DNA from: Gracilaria vermiculophylla
Lineage: Eukaryota; Rhodophyta; Florideophyceae; Gracilariales; Gracilariaceae
Direction: 5' to 3'
Length of the DNA stretch: 64,000 bases
NCBI GenBank assembly: GCA_019155205.2
Contig: JAHNZQ020000227.1
Span: 637,039 to 701,038 of the forward strand
The notes beneath the pieces are model-generated. The model was not told the DNA's origin, ran no database searches, and saw nothing but the letters and a program-made list of their open reading frames with translations. How positions within the stretch are numbered: the stretch's first letter is position 1; each line of letters opens with the position of its first letter. Both the position numbers and the translations under genes were made by a program. Positions 20,651 to 30,464 of this stretch are shown piece by piece.

Positions 20651-23242
20651 TCAGTGTCTCCTACGATGCCTCGGAGATCGAGGAAGCGAAGGTGCATCCG
20701 AAAAGTCGGGTGATTCGTGCCTTCGAGAAGAGCGCCGATGATGCCAGCCGCTGCGCCTTCTCCTCTTTTCCGGACTGGGAGACGGCGACTCAGAATCGGA
20801 GTCAGAGTAGCGACGGCGCCGACTTCGGTCATCTCTGCGATGCGTCCGTTGCCGTTCTCGGGAGTCCGGAGATTCTGCCCTGTAGTGTTTAGAACTCCTC
20901 CTACGATCTCCGTGACGTTCGCGGTCTTGATCTTCACCATCATAACTTGGGGATAGATCACGATCCTCAACACGACGATTTCTCTCATACTGTTCCAGAT
21001 CTGACCGCTGTCTTCCACGTCGATTACGAGGAATAGGCCGTCTCAATGCTTCATCATCGGAGCGATGACCCTCCCGATACTCGCGGGATGTCAGTCTAGA
21101 CGAACGGTATCTCTCTCGATGTCGTCCCTCATCCGGATAGGAGCTGTACCTGCCCCGGCGACGTTTTGAACGGTAATCCCTTTCTTCATCGTCACTCTGT
21201 TCCGGACCATATCGCCTTGACCGTGACCCGGATGATGAGTTAACATACGCACGATGGTTGCGTTCAATGTCGTCAAGTTCTATGTTTTGCCGTGTTTCTC
21301 TCCTTCTTGATCCGTGTTCTTCCCTTCTGCTTCCTGATTGCTCCAAGCGACGGATCTTTGAGGGTCTTTCTGAATCAATTCTGGAGGGTTGGTCCTGTTG
21401 CCGCTTAGATCCCACTGAAATGTTATCGTTGGGCTGGTTTTCTCGTGGATTTTCATGTCCACTACTCTGACTTAGAGTTGAAGAAGAAGAAGATATATTA
21501 TCAGAACTCGTGCTAACAGTCGCTGTATGTTCCTCTTCTCGCGCTTCTGCAGCTTGGTCAGGTATGCTCTTCAACTTGCCCTCAAAGTCTTCCGTTAGGA
21601 ATTCAAGACCGATGGTTTTGAACATATTGATTGAAAACCGTGCGTTCTTAGCGCTATCGGTAGGGAACACACCTTTCAAATTGCCTTCTTTCTCAGCTTG
21701 GGCGAAACGTTCCTTTGTTCGCGCCTGCCCCATATTCTCGCGTATCTGCTGGAAAAGATACTTCAGAAAAGTTCGGCTTGAAGCTGTTGTCTCTTCCTCG
21801 ACAATGCGTACAACTTCCAGGATGTTCCAAGAGATAGCTTCCTCTGCTAATAGGAAGGCGAATAGATTGGCAATGATGCGAATTTTCCTAGTGTCAAACC
21901 GATGTATTGTGGCGTAGTGATCCGCGAAGAGTTCTTCAAAGTGCGCACGATAGCTCCGTTCACAGTAACATATTCGATGCGCAAGGTGGCCGTATACCTT
22001 TTGAAAGCTACTCTCTTGACTGCAACATTCAACAATCATCCTGCAAAGCTCAGCCTCACGCCCCTTGTTATCCCGCATTAAAATAAAAAGTCGATGTGCG
22101 GATTCTTCAGCTGATAAAGTAGAGCTATGGGTGAGGTACACTGTGCGGCGAAAATTCAGTAGATCACTCTTCGACAAGTCCGTCGTCTTGATCGGGATCG
22201 GTTCTTTGTTAGTATTTGGGTTGCTCTCTGGAACTTGTGGAGTTGAGTTAGGCGTTTTGTCCAACTCAAGACGACTGGGATCTTCGGCGAGACCCTTCGG
22301 CATCTGTTCCATGGCTGCACCGAGGATCTCCTTTTTGATCTCAAAGTATTGCTTTTCGTTTTCTTTGTACTTTCGGTCAAACTGAAAGTTGTCGCATTCG
22401 TACTCTAAGTCTCCAAGGTCCTCTTCAAGGGTGATATCGTGGGTGATGATATCCGTGTCGTGTAGTAAGTCTAAACGAGGGTCTGTAGATGGTAAGTCTC
22501 GGAACTTATTCCGACGCAAGTTCAACAAATTTTCAATGGCGACCTGTGCTCTTCGACCAAGATGTCCGTTATGCAGCATCGTTCTGAGGTTCCGGAAGAC
22601 GAATTCGAGCGCATCGGGACTATTTTGGTACAATGTCGGTGCGCATTCACGAAGGGTGACCACCGCAAGCTCTGCAGAGCTGTCGGAGGGGTCTACAGTG
22701 CAGAGGCAGAGGAATTCTAACACCAGCAGGTCCTTGATAACGTGATGGTTGTAAAGGTTGGCCAAAAATCTTGCGGTGGCGAAGCACGAGGCGCGGTCTT
22801 GATTAGCGTATGCTGACTTGAGTTGGGCGACGAGGCGGCGCAAGAGCAAATTGACGATGGGGGGAAAGCGCGACCCGACAACGGCCACAAAGCAGGCGAA
22901 AACTGGGGAAAGATTGGGCGAAGCAACTTGGGCGCGGAGAATGGCCTTGCAGAACAGGCCGCGTGCACGGACTAGGTTGAGGCGAAAGAGATCGATAACG
23001 CAGTGGGGCAGGTTGCTGGCGTTGAGGCGATTAACAATGCCGTGGATGGACTTCCTGAGTCGCGTCCAGTGCTGCAATTGGGAGCTCTGCGGCGAAGAAA
23101 CGGCGGCTAATCGCTTGGCGCGAAAAGGGGGGATATATGGGGCTGGTTGCTGGCGTGGCGGACGGGGAGGACGGGGGGGCCTTGACGAGGAGGGAGGGGG
23201 GGGTGTGGTGGCGGCGCGGACGGTTGGTGCCGGCGTGGCCAT
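20651..23242 (-). CDS. CWC22: CWC22-like spliceosome/exon-junction factor
   Basis: An intronless protein of 863 aa from the ATG at 23242; an earlier ATG at 23437 would add 65 unconserved residues and run into the neighbouring gene. After a short Thr/Pro/Arg-rich head ending in PYIPPFRAKRLA, a helical MIF4G domain follows (about 45-300, with RARGLFCKAILRAQVASP), then a linker and an MA3 domain (from LNFRRTVYLTHSSTLSAEE to LKYLFQQIRENMG). The C-terminus is a long Arg/Ser/Asp/Glu-rich RS-like tail (about 625-863). This is the layout of CWC22, which recruits eIF4A3 to the spliceosome during exon-junction complex assembly and is needed for pre-mRNA splicing in the nucleus. Its presence agrees with the introns seen in neighbouring genes. 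Confidence 0.9.
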   Translation of the reverse strand: MATPAPTVRAATTPPPPSSSRPPRPPRPPRQQPAPYIPPFRAKRLAAVSSPQSSQLQHWTRLRKSIHGIVNRLNASNLPHCVIDLFRLNLVRARGLFCKAILRAQVASPNLSPVFACFVAVVGSRFPPIVNLLLRRLVAQLKSAYANQDRASCFATARFLANLYNHHVIKDLLVLEFLCLCTVDPSDSSAELAVVTLRECAPTLYQNSPDALEFVFRNLRTMLHNGHLGRRAQVAIENLLNLRRNKFRDLPSTDPRLDLLHDTDIITHDITLEEDLGDLEYECDNFQFDRKYKENEKQYFEIKKEILGAAMEQMPKGLAEDPSRLELDKTPNSTPQVPESNPNTNKEPIPIKTTDLSKSDLLNFRRTVYLTHSSTLSAEESAHRLFILMRDNKGREAELCRMIVECCSQESSFQKVYGHLAHRICYCERSYRAHFEELFADHYATIHRFDTRKIRIIANLFAFLLAEEAISWNILEVVRIVEEETTASSRTFLKYLFQQIRENMGQARTKERFAQAEKEGNLKGVFPTDSAKNARFSINMFKTIGLEFLTEDFEGKLKSIPDQAAEAREEEHTATVSTSSDNISSSSSTLSQSSGHENPRENQPNDNISVGSKRQQDQPSRIDSERPSKIRRLEQSGSRREEHGSRRRETRQNIELDDIERNHRAYVNSSSGSRSRRYGPEQSDDEERDYRSKRRRGRYSSYPDEGRHRERYRSSRLTSREYREGHRSDDEALRRPIPRNRRGRQRSDLEQYERNRRVEDRDLSPSYDGEDQDRERHGDRRRSSKHYRAESPDSRERQRTHRRDDRSRRRRYSDSDSESPSPSPEKRRRRSGWHHRRSSRRHESPDFSDAPSLPRSPRHRRRH

Positions 23243-23531
23243 GGTCGTCAAGGTGGTGGCGGCCAAAGCGCGGCGCATACAAGGATTCTTTGGTTGTTTC
23301 GTGACTGCTTCGCAGTGGAGAACGTGCCCGCGGCGCAGCGTTGCACCAGTGGCTGCCAGCCGGGTCGCATAGACATCATGTCTGCTGTGCTTCGCGAATG
23401 GCGTGCGCGAAAAACAATTAATGCAAATCAATTCCATCGCTGATGATTGCAGCCGCTGTATCTATGCCTACGCCGCCGACGGCGGAATTCACTCCGCCGT
23501 GGATCCTCCCCGCCGCCGCAAATCCCGCCTC

Positions 23532-23921
23532 ATGGATACCGAGACCGGAACCTCCGCGCCACTCGCACAATCCGGTGTCCCCGTCGTGCCGTCCACCAAG
23601 GGTCACCGCCCATGGAAGACGCGCAAGAGACGCCCAGCCGCTGCCCAGCGGCGCACCGCCGCGCTCAAGCTCACCTTGGAGCAGAAGAACCGCCGTCGCG
23701 AGCAGCGCGAGACGCTCCGCCGCATCGTGAGCGCCGCAAAGGAAGCAGATGCCGCCGCAAAGGAGGCCGAGCGCCTTCGCCGCGCAGAGAAACGCAAGCG
23801 AGACGCTGAAAATGAGGCCCGCGGTACGCAAAAGCTCGTCATATCCAACCCGAAAAAGCTAGCCCGAATGAGCAAGAAGCAGTTCCTCAATTACGTGCAC
23901 AACAACAACCTTAAAAAGTAA
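23532..23921 (+). CDS. CGR1/CCDC86-like nucleolar coiled-coil protein
   Basis: A small basic 129-aa protein. Its N-terminus is Thr/Pro-rich with KGHRPWKTRK, its middle a highly charged Lys/Arg/Glu/Ala coiled coil (about 55-105), and its C-terminus the motif ISNPKKLARMSKKQFLNYV, which closely follows the end of CGR1/CCDC86 proteins (ITNxxKLKRMSKKQ-type). Family members are nucleolar and linked to large-subunit rRNA processing. An upstream in-frame ATG at 23421 would give 166 aa but would overlap the 5'-most ATG of the divergent CWC22 frame by 17 bp, so I prefer 23532. It converges on the golgin gene, with 232 bp between stops. Confidence 0.75.
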   Translation: MDTETGTSAPLAQSGVPVVPSTKGHRPWKTRKRRPAAAQRRTAALKLTLEQKNRRREQRETLRRIVSAAKEADAAAKEAERLRRAEKRKRDAENEARGTQKLVISNPKKLARMSKKQFLNYVHNNNLKK

Positions 23922-24153
23922 TCTGCCACCGTTCCATTTCCAGTCTTTTGTCCCCACCCCCCTTATTTCGGATAATCATATGCATGCCCCGACCCAGAGT
24001 CAGTGAGTGGAACAGATCAGTAACTGCTTGCTGCTAAGGTGCTCGGGAAAGCAAATTATCGGGCAAGTATTGTAGGCATGCTCTCAATGCATGTTCCTCT
24101 CACTTGGAATCGATGGACATTTCATTCTTTACACTACATAGTCACTTCTACTG

Positions 24154-26115
24154 TTAGGCTGGTCCACCACTTTTGGGGGAGCCTATGCTTCCATGTGCAT
24201 TTCCCCCGGAAACGGAGTCCACATGCCAGTGTAGCAAGCTGTACACAAACAGATGCAGTCCGACGATGTATACCACTAGCACAAGTCTCAGAAACGGTTC
24301 TTTCCGTAAGAAAGCCAACGCATGTGCCGAGAACTGGTCCAATCCAACGATTACTTTCGACATTGATCTCGGCCAACTCCTTGGTGTCCGAAATCGTGCC
24401 AAAGGCCCGTCTCTCACCCCATACATACGTTCCCCTCGCTCGCTGTCACCAGTATCCAGTATCCCACGGAATCCGCCGCGGATGGTGGAACGAGAGGCTG
24501 ATGCAGCCGCTGCCATCGCTTGCGCTTCTCGAGTTCTCTTGCGCTCGGTGTTGAGCTGGTGCTGAAGCGCCCTGTTTTCCGATCGGAGCACTTCTAGCTG
24601 AGCCTGCTTTCGCAACGCTGCATCCGCCATATGTCGTAGCTTCATTTCAACCTCCGGTGAAGCCCCTGACTCTCCTCTGCCACTAACTCGTGGCGATAAT
24701 GCTTCTTTCCGAGGTCTAAGTGACGCTCGTAGCGCCTCAAGCTCACCCTCTAGTCTATTTAGTTCCACATTTTTAGCTTCAAGTGCGTTCTCCAGCTCAG
24801 AAATTGTCTCTTGCATTTCTTGGGCTTCGTTGTGACGGTTTCTTTCGTTTCCTTCCCTTTCTTCATAATAACTGAGGGCTTGCTCCAAGTCTTCAACTCT
24901 TGCAAACGCTGCATCTCTAGCTTTAGTTACAGTTAGCAACTTTGCCTCCGCAGCTCGTTGGTTAGACTTCGCATTACTAGCAGTTGTCATACACTCGTCT
25001 GCTTTTCGCTGTGCATCCGCTAAAGCCTTTGTTGCAACAGCAGCTTCAGCTTGCAGCGCTTCTTCTCTTTCCTTTGCGAGCTTCCTTGTTTCTCGGTGGG
25101 CAAGTGTCTCAGCTTCATATGCCCGGTGTGCCTGGGTAGCTTCCTGACGGGCTCCGTCGGCTGTGGCTAGATCTACCTCATGCCCTTGCAACAGTGCTTC
25201 GTTCAAGCGCTCCTTTTCTTCTTTTAAAGTCTGACATTCCTGATTTGCTTCATTAAGCTCTTCTTGCAAAGATTCGATCTGCGCTGTGAACTCTTTGCGT
25301 AAAGAATCTATACCTTCCTTTCCTCGTGCTTCTCTTTGACGAGATTCTGTTTCAAGAGCGGCAATCTTTTCATTTGCGGTGATTAATTCTGTTTCAAGAG
25401 AACGAGCTTCTGCAGATTTCTCTCGAAGAGTCTCGTCCATTTCATTAACAATATCTTTCATTCTCTTGAGATTCTTTACAAGCTTTCCTTTTTCCTTCCG
25501 CGTTTTCTCGTACTCGCCCTCTAGGGATTCGAATTCCTTTCTGAGGTCTGCATTCTCGGATTCTAATGCTTCTTTGTATCCACCATCTTGTGGATTGTCA
25601 GGAGGTTCCGTCGTCGGCCCAGGTTGAACCCTATTGTCCTTTGAATTTGGGTGATTCAACGATTCTGCGCTGTCGCCAGCGCCAACATAGTCGCGTGAGT
25701 GTACCTTTGATGATACATTTGGTTTAACTTCCGATTCAAACTCTGACGGTTCTTCGTCATCTACTTTGTTCGAGTGCAACTCAATGTTTGCAGCATGGTC
25801 AGTGGCGGATGGATCCGGGAGCAAGGTCTCATCAATCTGTATATCATCACTCCATCCTTCTTCATGTGATCCTTCAACATCAGAGGGTTGTCCAATTTCC
25901 ACATCAGTTGTCTTTGCGCGAGTTCCTGCACGTGGAATTGCGGACGCTCTACTCTGCTGGACGTTTTCATCTTCTGAAGAATAAATCTCATCTTCATCAA
26001 CTGCTCCAGTTGCTCCTTCGATAACTAATCTTCTGGAAGCCTGCGCAACGCTCTCGTCGACTTGTTCAAGAAACACCTCCGCGCGGCGGAGCGCCTTTGA
26101 TATAAACATCGACAT
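24154..26115 (-). CDS. Golgin-84 (GOLGA5)-like Golgi coiled-coil protein
   Basis: An intronless 653-aa protein. The short N-terminal helix (SKALRRAEVFLEQVDESVAQ) resembles golgin-84 starts (a lysine- or leucine-bearing helix followed by an LFEVVD-like segment). An acidic linker follows, then a very long Glu/Ala/Arg/Leu coiled coil (about 165-560), a basic stretch, and a single C-terminal membrane anchor (VLVVYIVGLHLFVYSLL) preceded by FLRKEPFLR. This tail-anchored layout, with the conserved Phe-Leu-x-x-x-P and LHL segments, is that of golgin-84/CASP-like tethers that bind Rab GTPases and organise Golgi stacks. The ATG at 26115 is the first in frame. The coiled coil is generic, so the call rests on the anchor and the N-terminal helix. 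Confidence 0.8.
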   Translation of the reverse strand: MSMFISKALRRAEVFLEQVDESVAQASRRLVIEGATGAVDEDEIYSSEDENVQQSRASAIPRAGTRAKTTDVEIGQPSDVEGSHEEGWSDDIQIDETLLPDPSATDHAANIELHSNKVDDEEPSEFESEVKPNVSSKVHSRDYVGAGDSAESLNHPNSKDNRVQPGPTTEPPDNPQDGGYKEALESENADLRKEFESLEGEYEKTRKEKGKLVKNLKRMKDIVNEMDETLREKSAEARSLETELITANEKIAALETESRQREARGKEGIDSLRKEFTAQIESLQEELNEANQECQTLKEEKERLNEALLQGHEVDLATADGARQEATQAHRAYEAETLAHRETRKLAKEREEALQAEAAVATKALADAQRKADECMTTASNAKSNQRAAEAKLLTVTKARDAAFARVEDLEQALSYYEEREGNERNRHNEAQEMQETISELENALEAKNVELNRLEGELEALRASLRPRKEALSPRVSGRGESGASPEVEMKLRHMADAALRKQAQLEVLRSENRALQHQLNTERKRTREAQAMAAAASASRSTIRGGFRGILDTGDSERGERMYGVRDGPLARFRTPRSWPRSMSKVIVGLDQFSAHALAFLRKEPFLRLVLVVYIVGLHLFVYSLLHWHVDSVSGGNAHGSIGSPKSGGPA

Positions 26116-26734
26116 TTTCACTTGGAATTGCCTAGTAGTACAGACGACCGTCCGTTCATTAATTCTGGATACTTTTTACTTTTGTGCTCGGTATAAACGA
26201 TGGGTGGAAACCAGCTTGTGCAGACCGACCATGGGCCAGACTCCTTCGCGAACTGACATATAGCTTCGGTGACGAGGAACACAATGCAATCCAGTCAGCT
26301 GCGCACACCAGCACAGGCACGTACTTTAATAAACGGCCAAAACCACAAAAGGAAAACAGAAAACAGAAGTGCTTTTATTCCTTTTTTTGTCGGGACTAGT
26401 AATTAAAAGAATTGAATTTTTAATGAATAAAACTCGCCACAGTCTCGAGCGTCCTGACTCATTCCAAAGCGTCCTCCGAGCTTCGGATGCACTATTGCTA
26501 TTCGTAGATGAAGGTGCAAAATCTGACCTGCCGAGCAACGCTACACAGATGAGTTGTGTTGACCATGAGGATAGCATGAAGACACTCCCCTTCAAGAGGC
26601 TGCACCACATTATGCACAATCACCGGAGACTCGACACAATTACGCAACCTACCCCCGCATTTTCGAAGAGTATTCTCGACGAAACCAACCTTTGGGTGAA
26701 GCGAATGTCAACAGGGATCATTTGTCTGTGGCTT
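26116..26734. other. Spacer between golgin and LdpA-like genes
   Basis: Holds the golgin promoter and the downstream side of the LdpA-like gene. Open frames on both strands here are short and unrecognised; an additional LdpA 3' UTR is likely. Confidence 0.4.
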
Positions 26735-27927
26735 TTACGTCTCCGGACAGCTGCGCTTTAAACTGCGCACCAATTCGGATGCAACTTCAACAGCCCCTTG
26801 GATTTCGTTGTCTTTTAAAACGGCGTCGAACTTGTCCCCTTACTTCTCATTCACGACCTTTCGCACAGCAGAAAACGATCAGTGGTTTGTATTCCGCATC
26901 GAGCTGCGTGTTAGTGATACCCCCGCACACTTGAAGTGAGGAGGACTTTAACCCACCTTGCTTGCATGACCCCCAACAGCGATACCGCTAGCCGTAAGCA
27001 TAGAACTGTACGTTTCATCTCCCTTTGATGTGCGCAGCAATCCAGCTTTCCGCATTCGTGCTGCAGTCGAGGCATTTGTCCCACCAGCCAGTTGAACGTG
27101 ACCTGGAATGTTCTCTTTGTTGAGCAATCTGAGCACTTTCTCAGCCAGTTTCACAGATTTTAGGGCAGTTCCGCTACCAATATATCCTATCCACTCATTG
27201 GTCTCCCGTCCGTTTGCCATATCATAGTGAGCCCAGCATCAGTAAACCGCCCGCTGCTCGAAATAGTAATCCACATTTCGTGTAGCGCATTTCCCATTTC
27301 TTCATCATTTCCAAGACTCGGAAATGAAACGGCCACTAACTTAAGCTTATCGACCACAACGTCTTCGATAGCTCTCCAAGTCAGCGCAAACTGTTTTAAA
27401 CGCCCCTTCCCGGTATGTTTTTCCACGCAATCCACCTCCCCGGATAAGATCTTCCGTGCACGTGGGAGTGGGTGAACATATTCTGCAGTGTCCACAATAT
27501 TAATCAGGCACACAGGAATACATCTTCCACATCCGTAACACCGATCTTCGATGACCCCTGTCAAATTTATAGCATCAGCCGGGCGAACTTTTTCACACGG
27601 GCGAGAGCAACCAGTCAAGCAGTCTTTAGCTTCAAACAAAGCTTTTCGCAAATGAGGATCTGAGTCATCGTTGAATGAGACCATTAGCAACGGTCTACGT
27701 CCGTCTTCGCCTGTACCTCGCTCGAGACCCGAACGAATTCCTTCACGTGCGGCTCTGATTATGCCTTCATCTGCGGCAACACCAATGCAATCTACACCAG
27801 CCATCGTGTACACCTCACAAAGATTGCGTATTGAAGGTGCATCGTGATAGCTTGCGCCGCAAATTAGTTTGAACCATGTTCCCATATGTAACGATGATAA
27901 TCTCTGTTCCGTATTTGTTAGATTCAT
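26735..27927 (-). CDS. LdpA-like iron-sulphur protein, frameshifted
   Basis: Homologue of cyanobacterial LdpA, an Fe-S protein that feeds redox/light information into circadian timing; plastid copies are known only by sequence. The first in-frame ATG is at 27927, but the frame is open upstream without an ATG, so a 5' exon with the transit peptide is probably missing. Conserved parts: GTWFKLICGAS, a ferredoxin-like pair (CLTGCSRPCEKV and CYGCGRCIPVC), TMIWQTDGRPMSG, and VKLAEKVLRLL with VQLAGGTNA. Two defects are visible. The last Cys of the first cluster motif is Arg (CEKVRP). A tandem 5-bp duplication, TATCC twice at 27183-27192, puts a stop directly after MSG and shifts the frame; with one copy the text reads on as MSGYIGSGTA. 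A tentative last exon (26735-26830) follows a 126-nt intron with a GTGGGT donor. Pseudogene, allele or sequencing error remain possible. Confidence 0.8.
27183..27192. repeat. 5-bp tandem duplication breaking the LdpA frame
   Basis: TATCCTATCC on the plus strand (GGATAGGATA in the coding direction). One copy preserves the LdpA reading frame; two copies create an in-frame TAG and a frameshift. Both flanking frames are conserved LdpA sequence, which makes the duplication the direct cause of the break. Confidence 0.85.
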
Positions 27928-29254
27928 CTGCAATTTTGATCTGCGCGGGCACAACCTGGTGGATGAACCACTACGAATGGGCGCTTCTCTGAAACCCAAG
28001 ACATGAAGGAAGGCAATACTGGACTGCGTCACCAGATGAATCGAAAGGCGCTAGCCGCTAAGCGTGTGGTGTGATTAGGATATCTCAGTGAAAACTGCTC
28101 GACACCGACACAAACAAGAGGCGGTAGTGTTGTCTTGCAGAACGAGTTCTTGCAACAAGTATTTATCAGATATTTGCTTCACTCTAGGTACTGCCTATCT
28201 ATGTCGCGGTATGATGGATAAAGAAGGACTGAAAGAATGCTGCCGTTTAAAAATTGAAGTTCATTTCCGAAGAATATCTCAGACAGTGCGAGCTCCACAC
28301 ATCAGGTTTAGTTGAAGCTCCCCGAAATTCAGAAACCCCCTGCTTCTTGCGCATTCTCTACTGCACAAGCCATCACGCTTTTAGTACAATGATGGACATT
28401 ATTTGTTTGATGCCTTTATTCAGCATAAGCTGAGATGACAGCCAGCAGCGTTCAAAGTATCCTTTTATTTCGACTGTTGACCACCGTTCAAGAAATCATT
28501 TCCGCTTCACGATTTCCCAGGTGACTGCTTACAAATAACGTACATGTGCAAATTGAGGTGCGATGATCTCTCCAAGCACAGGATCTACAAATTGAGAGCG
28601 CTGCTTCCTTACATTGTAGACCAGCAATATTGTGAATTCACTAGAGCTCAAAAAGTTTTAGCGCACCTAAGCCCATTGCAGATCATTTGAACAACAGTTG
28701 GCATGGGTCCTAACAGTCTTGGTTTCCAGCAACACACGAAGGTATTTCTGGATGGAGTTTTCTACTGCATTGCAAATGCTCGCGATAAGAGAGAGAGAAG
28801 TTGACGAACAAGAGCGTGCATATTACGAGCGTCTTGGGCGACTGAAAAGAGGGCTCAAATTCTAAAACTAGCCTTTTCTGTCGTCCGTGGCAGCCAACTA
28901 GTGCCGTGGTTTAGCGATGCAAACTACGAACGTAATATGACCTGAACGTCGAAGGACTTGGCTGGGACACAAGGTGACGTGTGCACATTTCGAAGAATAT
29001 CATTGACTTTCCTCGAGGGAATTCCTGCGTAGATTTGCCATCAGTACGCAAAAGCTCTTCACCTACCCCGTTGTCCACAAACAATCTCAAGAATCAATCT
29101 CTTCGACTTCGTGCCGCACCGTTGTGCCGAGTGTGTGCACCAGCACTGGTTTCTACTGTAAAGTTGTACTTTTGGGCACACAGATAGGCGGATTGTGAGT
29201 GCATCAAAAGGCCTCGGTACGCTCTCAAGCAAACAATCGGGACAGAGTCACCCA
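27928..29254. other. Intergenic region
   Basis: Contains the presumed 5' exon and promoter of the LdpA-like gene near 28000-28100, and the promoter of the HAD-fold gene. No conserved frame or RNA gene is recognised between about 28100 and 29200. Confidence 0.4.
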
Positions 29255-29899
29255 ATGGACCTTCCTCCTCGGTTGGCAAGAGCTCTAAAGCTACACAAAA
29301 AAGTGGGACCGATACACTCTCTGCACGTATTTGATTTTGACGGAACGCTTGTGCGCACTCCGGGACCGGAAGAAGGTAAGCGGAGGTACCTGCTGGAAAC
29401 TGGAAAAGCATGGAGTGGAGGCTGGTGGAGTCGTCCCGGCAGTCTTTCACCACCGGTGGTGGACTCACCGTTTCCAGCGTCTCGAGTGGTGCGCACGGTG
29501 TTTGAACAAATGGAAGAGGTGGTGACGCGTTCGCAAACAGCAGTAGGGGTGGTTGTGACGGGCAGAATACAACCAGTTAGAGAGCCGCTGCTACGGATTT
29601 TAGACGAGATCTGCATCTCTGCGAAGAATGACACGGTGGCGCCTGGAGAGTCTTTTCTAGACCACGAGGCAGTTATCACTCACCCTGGTGGGCGGCGCAC
29701 CACGCTAGAATTCAAGGAGGACCTGTTCAGACAGCTGGTCACAGAGGGACCTCTTGCTTCGTGCCCGCTGAAGGAGCTGCACATTTGGGAGGACCGACTG
29801 GCGCATGCGGAGGCGTTTGCCACTGATCTGACCGACGAATTGCTCAAACTAAAGGCAATCGAGACCACAGTGCATCTGGTGACGCCGGAAACACCCTAG
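29255..29899 (+). CDS. HAD-fold protein, Swiss-Army-Knife RNA-repair type
   Basis: A 214-aa single-exon protein. Motif 1 of the HAD superfamily is HVFDFDGT (DFDGT at 27-31), with both aspartates; it is followed by LVRTPGP and GWWSRPGSLSPP, the pattern typical of the HAD domain found in Swiss-Army-Knife RNA repair proteins. The second motif is VVVTGR (about 100). The C-terminal half contains HIWEDRLAHAEAF, where the IWEDR acidic residues fit motif 4. Members are predicted phosphatases for nucleic-acid ends; here the domain stands alone with no ligase or kinase partner. The ATG at 29255 is chosen because the frame upstream lacks an ATG; an upstream exon is possible. GC-rich codon use matches the reticulon gene downstream. 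Confidence 0.75.
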   Translation: MDLPPRLARALKLHKKVGPIHSLHVFDFDGTLVRTPGPEEGKRRYLLETGKAWSGGWWSRPGSLSPPVVDSPFPASRVVRTVFEQMEEVVTRSQTAVGVVVTGRIQPVREPLLRILDEICISAKNDTVAPGESFLDHEAVITHPGGRRTTLEFKEDLFRQLVTEGPLASCPLKELHIWEDRLAHAEAFATDLTDELLKLKAIETTVHLVTPETP

Positions 29900-30464
29900 G
29901 AGCGGGGAGCGGCCAAGGGGATTGGGGTTGCTGGGATGGATCCGAGCACGCTTCGCCAATTTTGGGCAACGGTGTTTTCGGAGAGGATGAGAGCAGGCCG
30001 TTGTGCCCCGGTCTTGGATAGACAGTTTTTTAGACGCGGGCCGCGCCCTTCCTGACTTCTTAGGCTCACGCCAAAGACGTCGACGGGCAGTCCCGACGGG
30101 GAGAAGCAAAGCGCGGTGAACTGGAAACTGATAGAGCTTGTGGTCGAAAGCCGCAGGGTGGATGGCGTAAGCGCGGAAGATACATTAAATACAGTGTTTG
30201 GCAGCACAAAAAAAGCGCGCATCGAGCGCGGCAGCTGCGTGCAATTCGCTCGGTGCATTTAAAACGGTGCACATTTAAAACGGTGCACAGGTGGCCAGCC
30301 TCCAGCGCTGCGCGTTGTATTGACAAGGCAGCTCCGGGCTCGCGAGCGCTGCTGCCGGTACACCGTCGGCACTCGCCGATCGTGTGCGTAGCCCTTCTGA
30401 CCGTTCTGTCCATAGCTTGCAACCCCCCTGTTCGGGCCCCGTCCCAGCCGTCGTCCCCACAGCA
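29900..30464. other. Spacer upstream of reticulon gene
   Basis: No gene. A short tandem repeat lies at 30251-30288 (CGGTGCATTTAAAA, CGGTGCACATTTAAAA, CGGTGCAC), giving two ATTTAAAA boxes about 15 bp apart and roughly 190-215 bp before the reticulon ATG. This may be promoter sequence. Confidence 0.45.

Noticed and set aside
27184..27200. Micro-intron (GTGGATAG) repairing the LdpA frame
   Set aside because: Eight nucleotides is far below any plausible intron size, and the 5-bp tandem duplication explains the shift exactly.
16704..28032. Bacterial contamination as the source of the creatininase-like and LdpA-like genes
   Set aside because: They are interleaved with spliced and clearly eukaryotic genes (CWC22, golgin, reticulon) without composition breaks; the ABC gene has spliceosomal introns.
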